Assembly (NCBI RefSeq): GCF_030272615.1
Contig: NC_081407.1
Location: 152,973,048 to 153,037,047 of the forward strand
From: Cryptomeria japonica
Taxonomy: Eukaryota > Streptophyta > Pinopsida > Cupressales > Cupressaceae
Direction: 5' to 3'
Length of the DNA stretch: 64,000 nt
The translations under genes and the position numbers were made by a program. Shown here piece after piece: positions 10,451 through 22,546 of this stretch (position 1 is its first letter; every line of letters begins with the position of its first letter). The notes under the pieces are model-generated. The model was not told the DNA's origin and ran no database searches. It worked only from the letters and a program-made list of their open reading frames with translations.

Positions 10451-12109
10451 ATGTTTACATGTTGCATCAATTATACTAACTATTGTTGCTCCCTTGTAAG
10501 ATCATTCAAAATTTTCATGCTACTAACCTCATTGTTGCCTCTTTTGTCCCCCACGTTATATTACCTATAGCTCCTTCACTAAACAAATTTGCAATAGAAA
10601 CTTCCTCTTCAATGTTTGATTGCTTAGGTAAATTATTTGGCCTTCTCCTGAAGTAATACCTTTGAGAACTCCTTGGTTCGATACGAATGTTTTGTTACTA
10701 GAAAATGACTCAAATTTCCACTAGCTAGTAGGAAACACTGCTCCAAAATTGAGCTAAAATATAAACCATTTTTTTTTGTAGTTTTTACCATTTTGGGGCT
10801 CAATCATTTTGTCAAATAGTTTGCATGTGTATTGCTATGGTTTTTGTTTCCATTCATATTGAAGAATTATTACAAATATTCATTATAACAAAAGATTCCA
10901 AACTTCATAGTAATGACAATGACATTTGTGCCAAATTTATTTCATAAAAATATTCAACAAAATACGCTATATATTTCCATCTAATGCTAATATATAATGT
11001 TGCAAGTTCAAAAATTGTACACATCAAATTATTTTTTAAATAACAAATTTACATTCCAGTTGCTGATCTAAATGATAAACTCATCAAAGGCCAAACCAAC
11101 ATTCATCTTATACTTTAACTCCCCGCAATAGCTTGTACGACCACTTTAAGTATGGAGTGATAGTCTCTGGAAAAGTACAACACATGAAGCAGGGACAACA
11201 ACCTAAAGGGATTTACGCCTAGTGTGGTTGGGCCTTGGTAAGGCCACTAGGCCCTTGGAAAAGTCTTCAATCTTGTCTTAACAATAATCAACCTCTCCTT
11301 TCTATGCTAGAAATAAGTAATAGTATGACACCTTAGGGAAATAATATGGTACGGTTGTGTTTAGGCTTAGCTATTAATAAATAAAATTATTCTTCCTTTT
11401 CACCACCACACGCAACACAAAAACCCCAATCCAAAATCACTTGCATTGCAGGTATTTTTTAAAATTATCTCACAATTTGCACATACTTCCACACACATTT
11501 ATTATTTGCCTACACATCTTAAGAAATTTGTACTTGTGTATTTTGGACCCAATAATTAAAAATAAATTCCTATTTCTTCAATTAAGCAAATTACGAATCT
11601 TGTCTGAATCCACCTTGAATTTGATTGAGGAGAAATCTTTCATCCCCAAAGCCAAGCACCACTAGGGTTTGAAGTTGAACTTGTAGTCCGAACTTTGCAA
11701 TGAGAGAAATAAACTATCCAAGATGTCCAAATGAGTCTTTCATTTCTATTTTTATAAGTTCCTTGGGAACTTTTGAGAATTTTTTAATTTTAAGTTCAAT
11801 AAAATAAAATAATCACCTTTTGGCCTCATAAAGTGACTTCTTTTATTTCTATTTTTTAACTTGAGGAATTTTATAAAAAATAATTAAATAAGTTCAGCTG
11901 CAATACTTAAGGTAACTAAATTTAATTAATTAAAAACATTTCTTTATTTAATTCTCCATATTATCCTACAAGAATAAAATAGGCAACTAACACTTCCCCA
12001 AGCACCTTAGACCAAGAAGGGGACATTGCATCTTTAATGAATTGGTATGTGCTATCAAAACAAGTTAAGGTTTGTACAACCTTTTCTTCAGTGACTATCA
12101 ATTGGTTCT
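10451..12109. other. Gene-free AT-rich region
   Basis: No supported gene, RNA or repeat found. Probably decayed transposon sequence, including the likely 5' end of the outer Ty3 element, whose LTR I cannot delimit. Confidence 0.5.
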
Positions 12110-12388
12110 TCAAAACTTGCAATTCTCTAGGCCTTTGATCAAAATCAACTTCTCACAACAATTTTTTGTGATGTCTTCCTTTGTAGGAACTATATCACTT
12201 CCAAAATGAGCTACCTCTCTAATTGTTGTATTGCAAATTCCTTGAATAATTGGTAGGACAAAACTATGTTCAGGTAATGAATCATCAAAAAAAAAATACA
12301 CACCTTCATAGGATTTATCAATAGTTTCTAATTCAGCAAGCTCCAAATCAACATAACCTTCAATCTCAACAATACCATGAAGACTCAT
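12110..12388 (-). other. Unidentified 92-codon open frame
   Basis: Open minus-strand frame encoding an acidic peptide with an EIEGYVDLELAELETIDK stretch and a run of FFFDD. It looks more like biased coding sequence than random AT-rich DNA, and the frame may extend upstream of the first ATG. No family recognised. Similar acidic linkers occur in plant retroelement polyproteins, so a retroelement remnant is more likely than a host gene. Confidence 0.25.
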
Positions 12389-14993
12389 GTATTCCTCCTC
12401 ACTTGCAAATGCACTTGAAAAAATTGCTTCATCCTCATTTTCAAAAGCAACATGACGTTAAAGATCATATTCCTCTTTCTATGAATGTTACATACTTTGA
12501 GATACATAATCATTTGATGATTGTCTTTCACCTCAAAGCAGAGGCAAAATGTAACGGTGAATTTTGCATACCCATGTCAATTCCCATTTGGTTTTGTGTC
12601 TATTTTGAGAGAATGGCTTAATATGCATATATATCAAAAAATGATACAATCTTAGGCAATGGTGGGCTCTTGTCCATATTTTATCCATTTCTACACATCT
12701 CTTCATATATAACACATTTAGTACACCTATCATGATTAGAATTTCATTTGGTGAACACACTTTATTGTTCCACCATCTTGTGGCATTTTTGTGGATGAAT
12801 GTGATTGATCACATATCTATAGATTTGATCCCTTAATTTATAAAATTTAAATTCAGATTTGGTTGATTCTTGCCCATCTCACTACTTATTGTCACCTTAT
12901 TGTGAACTCGCCAACCATGCATTTGTGTGATTACTTGCTATGCATTTATATTTTAAGGCACTCAATTGTATTATTTTCTTATCCTTTCTTATCTTAATAA
13001 TTGCTCACCCCAAAGCATTGAAGGGGCATTTACTATATGAATCTTTTGAATTGTTGCACTAAAATGAATCAAAATATATGCATATTCATCCTAGAAGCAT
13101 TTTCATGGATAAAACTTGTTTCTCTTCAATTGTTGGCATGCTCAAACTTGACCTAGGAGAATTAGTCACCTAATAATTTGATAATCCTATAAAAGTATTC
13201 TTAAATACCACCAATCCAAATAGTAGACTACATTAGAGGTCATAGGCATGTACACCTAGTAGGATCAAATTCTCATGATAGAGGATGAATCTATAGATAT
13301 GGATTCAACCTAGACAAAGCCACAAATCTTGTTGAAATTTGATACTGTAAATAGATAAATAGTTTCTATTCCTATTCTTGATAGGTTTCAATTTAAATAC
13401 TACATTAATTTTGTTAGTTTCTATTCCTATTCTTGATAGGTTTCATTTTAAATACTACATTAATTTTGTTCCTCTTCATAAAAGATAAAACTAAATACAA
13501 TTATGTATATCACATTTATTTCCTACTTAACATTTAAATCAAAATTTAAAGTGCAACTTCCATTCATTAATATAAGAAATTTAATTTATTGAAGCAATAC
13601 AAATAAAAAATTGCATAGAAAAGAGCAACAAATAGGTTTTGAGTATAAAGTAAGAAATAGATGGATAGCTAACAACCCCTCTAGAACTAGAAAGATGTTC
13701 AAAACATATGAAACATTACAACATATTTAAACTTTGAAGTTCAATAAATATTGCATCTATTTATAACACAAATTGAAGAATTTGATATTTAATCTCATTC
13801 CAATGCTTGTTGATTTTTTTCTATTTTTTTTGGACACTTCTTACATCTAAAAACACAAAAGGACAATTCAGAAAATGACACTAGAGTAAACTTAAGCATT
13901 TCTGTTTTCTAATGAATAAATTGTTTTGTAAAATTGCCAAACACCTACTTTTCTACAGATTAAGTAAAATGGTTTGTCTCATAGAACTTGACACAACATT
14001 GTCATGGAAGCTTAAGTCCATCCAAGAATCGTCATTTCTATTTTCTATTACAATAGACACACGACTTCTTCCCGACATAAAACATGATAAAAAATAGCAA
14101 GAAGGTTCTTGAAAATAATATTCCATTTTTCCCAGGCCCATGAACACTTCCCAAAAATGTGTTTCAAACTTTCATTGTATTGACGAAATAAACATTTAAG
14201 TGGTCGAACTATCCTATATTTCATTTCCTTTAATGTTTAGATTGGAAAGTCCTTTGCTACATGGTTTTTGGACTTCATCTATTTGGTGAAACAGATTTGT
14301 TGAAGATCAAAATCAGCCCTGTTATTGCCTTTCCAAGACAAGCTTTATCTATTCAATAAAGAGATGATGTTTAGAGATATGTTTAAATGGCATGTCTAAA
14401 AGATTTATTGTAACTTAATTATGAATATTTGCAATCCATTTTACTGTAATTTTGAAAAATTGGTTGTAGCCGTGCAGAAATCAGTTTAATTGCTTTCCTT
14501 TTAGAAGTTAATTTATACTTACGTGTTTGCATCTTATTAGACATGAGAAGTTCAAGTTTATTTTCCTTTCCAATGATATACTCGTACACTTTTCCGAATG
14601 CTTTCTTTGTGATTGTGGAATAAAATCTGAACCTTTTGTTGGCGCCCGACCTGTAGGGCCGAGGGAAAATGCCATGAGGCAGGATAACGAGGTATGGTCA
14701 ACAGAACTAGTACTTAGTTCTACATAAGATAATAATTAATAATAATAGCTGTACTCTTTCCTTCTGTGTCGAGGTGAGAAAAAACTTGGCCATGAGCGCT
14801 GGGTTGTACGCTGAACAATTGGTTTCAATGTCGGTTCATTTCCATGGTTTTAATCCACGAGTTCACTTTGCCAAATTCAAACCAGCCAACTGGCTGATAA
14901 GGCACTAATCCCATCAAAGCTGCTGGATATTCTAAGCTATAATTATTGACTAGGCCTCATTCGGCGCAGAGCATATCCAATCACAGAGAAAGG
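12389..14993. other. AT-rich region upstream of the amidase gene
   Basis: No coding sequence supported apart from a short tandem duplication (13,361-13,470). The last few hundred bases presumably hold the amidase promoter and 5' leader; I see no convincing TATA box. Confidence 0.5.
13361..13470. repeat. Two-copy 55-bp tandem duplication
   Basis: The 55-bp unit starting AGTTTCTATTCC at 13,361 is repeated directly at 13,416 with a single substitution. A recent local duplication, without coding content. Confidence 0.95.
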
Positions 14994-16548
14994 ATGTCCT
15001 TCTTACAGTTCTTTTTGCTGATAATGTTTTTTTCTATTGACGCTCGCCACAATGCTAATGCTGTCAAGCATCCTTCTTTCCACATAGAAGAAGCAACCAT
15101 TCCACAAATTCAATCAGAATTCAAGGCAGGCAGGCTTAACTCCACAAGCCTTGTACAATTCTATCTCCATCACATTCGAAAACTTAATCCCCAACTCCAT
15201 GCTGTTATTGAAGTGAATCCTGATGCTCTACTGCTGGCTAAGAAAGCAGATGCAGAGAGGCTAAGAGCAGGAGGAGTTCTCCTTGGTGGTCTCCATGGAA
15301 TCCCTGTACTAGTCAAGGACAACATTGCTTCCAAGGACAAGCTCAATACCACTGCAGGCTCCTTTGCTCTTTTGGGCTCGAAGGTCCCAAGAGATGCAGG
15401 TGTTATATCGAAGCTCAGGAAGGCAGGTGCTATAATATTGGGCAAGGCCAGCTTGAGTGAATGGGCGAATTTCAGGTCTTCCAATGCATCCAATGGATGG
15501 AGCGGTAGAGGAGGTCAACCTAAGGTCTTGTGCTTCTTACCTCATTTAGAATCATTAATACTTTGTCTCTAGATAGAGCTTTATGATCGGAGAGAACTTC
15601 ATTACTAGCTTCTTCACGATCTGCAAATGTTAGGAGAGTGAGTACAATCATAATCTTGGTATAGGGACGAAGTTTTCACGGTCCAGGAAAAAAAGAAAAC
15701 AGTGCTTAGAAAGATCATCAGTGTCTTGGATCATATTTCGTAATACACCATCATAATGGAACAAAGATATATGACTCTATGATCCAAAATATTGATAAAA
15801 TGTCTCTATTTTTTTAACAGCAGCTCATTTTGTTATTAATTTGGGTTATTTCTACCTTTTTCCAAATAAAAAAATAATATCTCTAGACTGAAAGTATGCC
15901 AAAGCTGAGTAAATTTAGCAGAGAAATGAGTTCCAGATCTTGGTAGAACATTTGTTATGTGCACATAGCTTTGGGATGTGATTCCATTCTGTCTGCTTTT
16001 TTAAGAGGATAGACTACATTTTTTTAAAGTAATGTATATGCTCTATTTCATGAAAAAATAAAAATTGGGTTATTAAACTTAGCAACTTATGGTTTTGTTG
16101 CTTTGCCATTCTGTTTCTATTTCATTTTAGTTTCAGGCGCTTCATTATTTCATTTTATTTTGATTATGAATAATTTGTGAGGAAATGCTTTAGTCACTCC
16201 CATTATATACTGTGGCCATACGCTTTCTTTTCAGTGCCATTTACCATTTGGCCAATATTGAATATTAATGTTTGAATTGAATCAGACTAATAGCTTAATC
16301 TGAGTATATATCTGTGTATGTGAGATTGTGCAGAATCCATATGTGTTTACAGCTGACCCGTGTGGATCAAGCACTGGATCAGCAGTGGGAGTGTCAGCAA
16401 ACATGGTAGCAGTGTCATTAGGGACAGAAACAGATGGCTCAATTCTTTGCCCATCTAGTAACAACGGTGTTGTGGGAATAAAGCCTACAGTTGGGCTTAC
16501 AAGCCGGGCCGGAGTCATTCCCATTTCTCACACACAAGATACTGTGGG
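14994..16548 (+). CDS. Plant amidase (amidase-signature family), first two exons only
   Basis: Exon 1 is 14,994-15,524 (177 codons) with donor AAG|GTCTTG; the intron ends TTGTGCAG|AAT and exon 2 is 16,334-16,548, donor GG|GTAATT. The start chosen gives a hydrophobic N-terminus (about 23 residues, likely a secretory signal). The product resembles plant amidases of the amidase-signature family, which hydrolyse amide bonds with a Ser-cisSer-Lys triad. Lys108 lies in VLVKDNI, the glycine/serine motif GSSTGSA at about 188-194, and the nucleophile region TETDGSI has Ser213. Conserved PRDAGVISKLRKAGAIILGKAS sits in exon 1 (described here, positions about 128-150). Only about 248 of the usual 500 or so residues are present; no third exon is seen before 64 kb. 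Either the next intron is very long and transposon-filled, or the gene is truncated. Confidence 0.85.
15525..16333 (+). other. Amidase intron 1
   Basis: 809-bp AT-rich intron with GT at 15,525 and CAG ending at 16,333. Splicing joins ...GGQPK to NPYV..., matching the uninterrupted order seen in plant amidases. A pyrimidine-rich acceptor and an AT-rich body support it. Confidence 0.8.
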
Positions 16549-17021
16549 GTAATTTTGCAACTTTATAAAGTTAATATTTTCTTTCATAGCTCATTGGAAA
16601 TGTAATGCAGACTACTGGTCTGTCTTTCAAGCTAGCCAATTTCTTACAGTTCCATAGGCTGCTGCTTCTTTCTATTCTGAGCTTGCTGTACTTTTCCAGC
16701 GCCTTATTTTCATTATCTGTGGGCATTAATTTAAATTTTCTCTTGTTTCTTTCTTTCTTGCGTTGGAATTATATTTCACTGAAATAGCAAGAAGCTACCA
16801 TAAATTCAAGAGATGCATACTTTATTAAGGTGTTCATTAAAAGAGCTCAAACTGTCGGTCAGTGTAACATGTAGATTCATCACAGAGAGCTTCGAGTGCA
16901 TGTACTCTGTCCCATACAACAGTTATTTGAAGCGCTTTTAGGCAATTCTTTTTTTAATCTCTAAGAACAAACAAAACTTCTAACCACACATGCTCCTTTC
17001 CCAATCAGAAGAAAAGAAACC
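16549..17021. other. Sequence after amidase exon 2
   Basis: Begins with a good donor GTAATTTT and is AT-rich, as expected for an intron. No exon encoding the expected continuation (a GP-initiated segment) was found here. Confidence 0.5.
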
Positions 17022-18886
17022 TGGTGCAGGAGCACCTAGAACATGAAGATCACCTCGAGTTCAATATGGTATAAGCATAGGATCTTTAGTGATTTGTGTT
17101 TTTGTCATGAATAAGGTCTTAGAAGACCGTTTTTCAAGCAATCAAGGTCCTTGAGACCATTATGTAATGTTTTGAGTTCTTAAGGAGTCATGTTGCTATA
17201 CTATACTTTGTCAAGATTGTCATAAGAGACTATAAGTTGCTCATATTCCTCCCATGACACTTTTTGATGTATTGAGGCTTGTTTGGCCCTTATGTAGACA
17301 TGTGTGGGTGATTTCAAGTCAATGGTGATGGTTTTGCTAAGTTTTGCGGTCATTAGAAAAGGAGGACAAAAGTTGTCATTATTGACAAGAAATTGTCAAT
17401 ACAATCTTGTGGTGCAACATTGGTAGTTAAATGCATTTTGTTAGGCAAAGTTTAAAAAGCAGTTGTAGCCGTTGGGAAAGGCTTGAGTAGCCTTTAAATG
17501 ATCCTATCCTTGGCCAATGTGAAGGTTAATGGGCAAGTTGATGTATGAAGAAAGAAGATCAATAAAAACAATCTCTGAGTTCCTTCATTCTCTCTCTCTA
17601 TCTTTGTCAGACGTTGCAGTCTGTTTTTGGGTGTTTCTCTTTGTAAAAACGTTCTTGTTGTTATTGGAAACCTATTGATCATGAAAGAGGCGTGAGATAT
17701 CTTCATTTTTCTTTTGGTCCTGTTCGGTTTCATCCATTGTTGAACAAGTTACAAGGGGTTTGGTAAAAACTGTCAATAACCTAGTTCCCTCATTAGAAGC
17801 ACATGTCATTGGGGGGGAATGATCCTTGTAAGTATGTTTTTGTATTCCTTTGTTTGCAGGGCTCTGTGATGACTTTGGCACGTGCAAAATGTGGTGAAAA
17901 GTTCTGATTTTCCGAGTCTCAGTCTGAATTGACAGTGAATGATGGTGGAAGAGTAGTGTATATGCAAGATTAAACCTTAGAAGGTTAAGTGAAGACAGAG
18001 AGGGGTGTGTAGGGAATCTAGGGATATCACAAACATGTTCCAAGTGTTGTTTAGCCTTTGAACAAATCAAACATCAAATGAATGTCACTGTCCTCATAAA
18101 ATGCTTATGACTGTCTCAGTGAACAGTGCTATAGTAGTAGTTCTTTGTTTGGCCTTTTGGGGTGGATGGGGGGGTGAAGACCGGTGGATTTGTGTCTTTT
18201 AAGTTGAGTAACATCTTATGCATCCATTGTTGGAGTAGAAGGTTGGAGGATCTTGTGGAGATTTGAAGCATCCTCTTAGTAAGGAGTCCTAATTGCACCT
18301 AGTAACCAGGTTAACAGTCCCTGTTGAGCAAAATGTTCCAAAGTAGCCACAAAAGAATTTCACAAATGTTATAGAGTTCCCTAACGGGTGCCACAAAATG
18401 CTTTTGGTTGGTGGATATCTGTTTGCGTTGGTGAGTTATGCCTTGTTTTGACAATTTGGTAGCCTAGTAGGAGATAGGCTTGTGTGAGTAGGTTTTCAAG
18501 GGTTTAGTGTGATCTAAGTGTTGGGAGGACTCAAATAGGCCTTAGACATGTTTATTGGGCCTAACCTAATGTGTTTCAATGATTGGACAAGGGTTGTGAG
18601 GCATGGATCCAATTTTGGGGTTTGTAGCCTTGTGAGGGCTTAGTGGCTTGTTAGAACCTTGTGGGTTTGTGTGAGGAATTTGGATGCGATGTTAGAAGGA
18701 GAGAAACCTCTGATGCAAATGTGTTTTGTGATGACCTTGGGGTGTCATGAATCTGAGTTTGGAGTGGAGAACCTTTGAGGGGTTTGTTCGGTAAGTTGGG
18801 AGAAATAAATTCCTAGTGGGGGTTAACATCAAACAAGGAGAAGTGAGTGTGTCTATTTTGTTCTTGGGAGGTTATCTCTGCATCAA
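17022..18886 (+). mobile_element. Probable solo LTR related to the 750-2910 unit
   Basis: Starts TGGTGCAGGAGCACCTAG, matching the first 18 bases of the unit at 750 with one change, and probably ends ...CTCTGCATCA. A TTTAAA-type promoter near 17,490 and AATAAA near 17,563 lie at offsets close to those in the 750 unit. No internal domain seen. A clean target duplication was not found, so the right end is tentative. It lies in what would be the second amidase intron or downstream flank. Confidence 0.45.
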
Positions 18887-18900
18887 AAACCCATATGCTT

Positions 18901-19000
18901 CAGCCTTAGAAGAAACTTTTGTACTCCCATACGCTTCTCACCCTGTTGGAAGAAACTTTTGGACTCCCATAAATTACCCACCCACTTGGAAGAAATTTTT
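18901..19000. repeat. 40-bp tandem repeat, about 2.5 copies
   Basis: The segment AGAAGAAACTTTTGKACTCCC recurs with an exact 40-bp period: its AGAAACTTTT core is at 18,911, 18,951 and (as AGAAATTTTT) 18,991. Copies differ by a few substitutions. No coding role evident. Confidence 0.9.
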
Positions 19001-22000
19001 TAAGCTTATTATTTCAATATCCATAATTCTTCTTTTACTTGTTGACCTGTCAAACCTGTTCTCGAAATCAAGCAACTTTGCTATTGTCTCTTGAAAACAT
19101 CTTCAATCAATATATCATCATCTTCAGGAATATTTGCATCCCAATTGTCAACTTCTTTTTGGTTTGCTTCCTCCTTGACACAAGGCATATTCGACCAAAT
19201 TTCATTCATCTCATATGCATATCCACTTTGTGCTTGCATATATTGGTGATTCAATTTCATTTCTTGAACAAAATTTTGGTATCTTGATTAATTACATGCT
19301 TCAATGCTATCTTTTCACCTGATAAAAAATATACACCACCTTCTTTGACACATTCTTTTCCCCCTGACTCTTCCTAAGTTCTTATATTTTTCAGGTAGTC
19401 TACAACATATTCAGCCTTTTACTTATCCTTAATCTTGATGATTCTTTTTGAAACACCTGTCTCTAAATTTATACATTTATCATATGATCTTCAACTATAT
19501 TTCTATTTTAGTTTCCTTATGTGCGCACAAAATAATAGTTTTAACCACATGAGAATAAGAATGGGAACCTTGTGATGTCAGGCCTCTTCTTTAATTGTAA
19601 TCATGACTTCTTTTCATTGCTTGTCATCGTCTTTTACATTTCTATCACCACCTCCTTCTATAGAATCTATTTAATCTTTCATTTTTCTAGCAACTTTACT
19701 CCTATCCAATCTTAGCTTCCATCTCATTGTTTTCCTTCCTCCTCTTATCTTCTATATTAACACAGTTCATCTCTCTTTTAATCAGTTTTTCTTGGAAGGT
19801 GAATCTTCACAGCCACCAAACTTGTCCCTTATCTTAACCATTTTGTCCCATGTCCAAAATACCTACTTTCCTTTTTTAATCCTTTTTTATTCACTCAAAA
19901 TTTCCCACAAAATGATGCCTGTTTGCCCTCTTGGGTAAACAGTTAAATGCAGAAAGTAAATGCACAAAACATAATGGAAATATATTAAATAATCAGCCTC
20001 TATATTAATTCCACAGTCCATGTACAATAAGTGCTTATAACATTACATCTGACACGACTAACATGATCCTTTCAAAGAAAAGGTACACAATATATAATAC
20101 CCGAAGGGGTGCGACACAACCGTCGCGACTCCAACTACCTACCCGTCGGCTAACTAACTGACCGCCGTAACTCATTATTACCGACAACAACATAAACAAC
20201 ATAACATAATGATTATTCCCGGCAACAATGCCCTTCTTTGTCAACTTGGTGGTTGCAAATTTTAGTCATTACAGAATGATCCTGAAAATATTCTTAGTTC
20301 AGTTGGTTGAGATGATCAACTATAAGTATATTTCCCACCACGAGACTAAAGAAGAGCTTAAGGCATGCTCTTAACTTCACTAGAACAAAATAGGCATAGA
20401 TGTAGTCAGATGAGAAATAGGGGAAATCAGTGCATTGAGGTTTAGAGATGATTTGTACATCCTAGGCTTGTACCAATTGAAGAAAAGGTCGACAATGACA
20501 ATTTTGGCTAGGGGTAAAACCAAGCAATAGTTTCAAAACTCTCATTATGGAACAAGGTTGCCAAGATTAGCCTGGTTGGGTACAATAGCATCTTACATGA
20601 GACAAGATAGTAGAATTCTTGCTTTAGAAGGAAATTCAATCAGTTCTTTCATCTCTCCATATGGAAGGATTTACATTCCTTTGTCCAATTAATTTTCTAA
20701 TCCCTTAGCATTGAATATCCTGTGGGGTTGAGTAAAGGATACAAAATTATTGAATTGCATTTGAGCATCACTAAACAAGTTATTTATTTTATAGGGAAAC
20801 ATGACCACACCTTTTTATATTGATATCAAAAATAGATTTATATATTCCAAATGGCTGCTCCAACAGAGGGCCCTTAATAAAAACCCTATAGGGTGATAGA
20901 ATTCATATCAACTCTATATACAGATTAAGCTATTAGATTTTATACCTATGAGTTTATAAGACAACCTTTTAAATTTCTTTCTACATCTGTCATTGTTCAT
21001 ATCTCTTCCTTAGTTTCAGTTTCTTCTCCCAATCCCAAGTTTAAACTTCCTACCTTGAATGAAAAAGACCAATCCAATCTATTGCACTAGCATTACTTCA
21101 GAAGCTGCTTTAAGGAATTTGATTTCCCATTTAGCCTTTTGTTTCCTCTGCATTTCATTTTGGCCCACCGCTGAGATAACAAATGAGACCCAAGGAGTAG
21201 AATATGGCAGATTGATGGCCAACAGATCCTTGCACATGGCTGAAACCCAAGACCAACCACAACATCGTTCAATATGGCCTTTAGACCCCTTTTCCACCTT
21301 GGTTTTATTAAGGCTTCTGCAACAAACCACCCTACTTTTTTTGGGAGAATTTTGAATATAAAATGCATATGCAATGCGTTGACACTTTCTAATCACCTAG
21401 ATCCTCGAGTGAGCAAGGTGAGAGCATATGGCGCTTCAACCACACTACTAACTAGAATGTATGCAAACAGAATGAAATGGTAGCAAGCCAACCATAGCAT
21501 GCAAGCAGCACAAATAACCTCAATCGACATTTCTTCAGCAGACGATGTGCGTTAATGCAAGCCAATAGCAGAATGTCTAAGCCGATTCAAACCAAAATGG
21601 TTGATCACACCAGCTTTGAACCCGCTTGTTCAATGTCAAATTGGGCTAATGAATTACATTGGATTTAGTGGTGAATTGACCAGGACCTATCAGCATGATA
21701 TGCATATGAACCATACAAATATATAACCATCAATGGTTTACAAGACAAGCACAGATGCACTACAAAATAGCATAAATGATTGATATACTTCTGGAACAAG
21801 TCTGACATAATATTCTGATTACAAAATCTGTTACATCCCACTTGTGCCTCAAATATTTTGATGATGTTTATAAACACTCATACCTGTTGCTTTATATTGT
21901 TGAATAGTGATTCGCAATGCACATGTTAATGATTTGGTTTTGATCATTATGACATATGAGTTAATTTTATCAATGTATGCAAATGTTAGTGTTATGATAA

Positions 22001-22546
22001 GATTTCGGATTAACTACATGAATTTTGATTTAGTGGATGTAGGAAAGACGTAATCCTTCGAGAAGGGAGGGAAAGTATCATCAGGAATGGGAGGTAATAG
22101 AAGAAGGATCTAATGCCATCTGGAACCCTAACCTGTAAGTTTTAGGCATGTTGAGAAAGTAGGGTTTGGTATCTTCAGTTCAGTGTCTATCTAGGTAAAC
22201 CCTACTGGCCAGTCTAGTGGTAGGATTGTTTCATCCTAGTCATGAATTATGTTATTCTTTTAAAACAAAGTATAATCTAAAACAATCGAACGGATGATTA
22301 TGATCCTTTGGTTTAAATCTCAATGATTCTATCAATAAGATGAATACACACATGATTATGTGTGAGGAGAAAGAAATGTAGTTATATAAATGTGTGTGTG
22401 CGTGTGAATATAATATGATAATTGGCGCGTGCGCACACACACACATATATAAGACTTTGGTATTACCGCACATAATCACATATGCATTAACCAAATAACT
22501 CTGCCATGATTTAAGTGTACTTAGTTCCATGTAAAACAAGTTCAAT
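19001..22546. other. Gene-poor stretch with an LTR-like fragment
   Basis: No gene supported. About 19,980-20,245 read on the minus strand looks like the promoter part of a plant LTR (a GTCGCACCCCTTCGGG stretch followed by TATATATT and a GTACC), but no partner LTR or target duplication was found. ORFs around 21,060-21,480 overlap in several frames without family resemblance. Confidence 0.4.
22330..22455. repeat. Alternating purine-pyrimidine TG/CA tract with inverted symmetry
   Basis: Contains CACACATGATTATGTGTG (7-bp perfect arms), then TGTGTGTGCGTGTG and, about 20 bp later, GCGTGCGCACACACACACA followed by TATATA. The TG and CA runs are inverted copies able to pair; the GCGTGCGCAC run is a classical Z-DNA-prone sequence. 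It lies about 100 bp upstream of the chromovirus LTR. Confidence 0.8.

Noticed and set aside
14640-14700. TTGGCGCCCGACCTG resembling a tRNA-Lys-type primer site upstream of the amidase
   Set aside because: Match ends after about 11 bases and no LTR or gag is nearby.
17022-18886. Exact target duplication AAACC
   Set aside because: A copy occurs near the right end but would require the LTR to end in AA, so it is not convincing.
21059-21483. Overlapping ORFs on both strands
   Set aside because: Open in several frames without any domain; consistent with chance.
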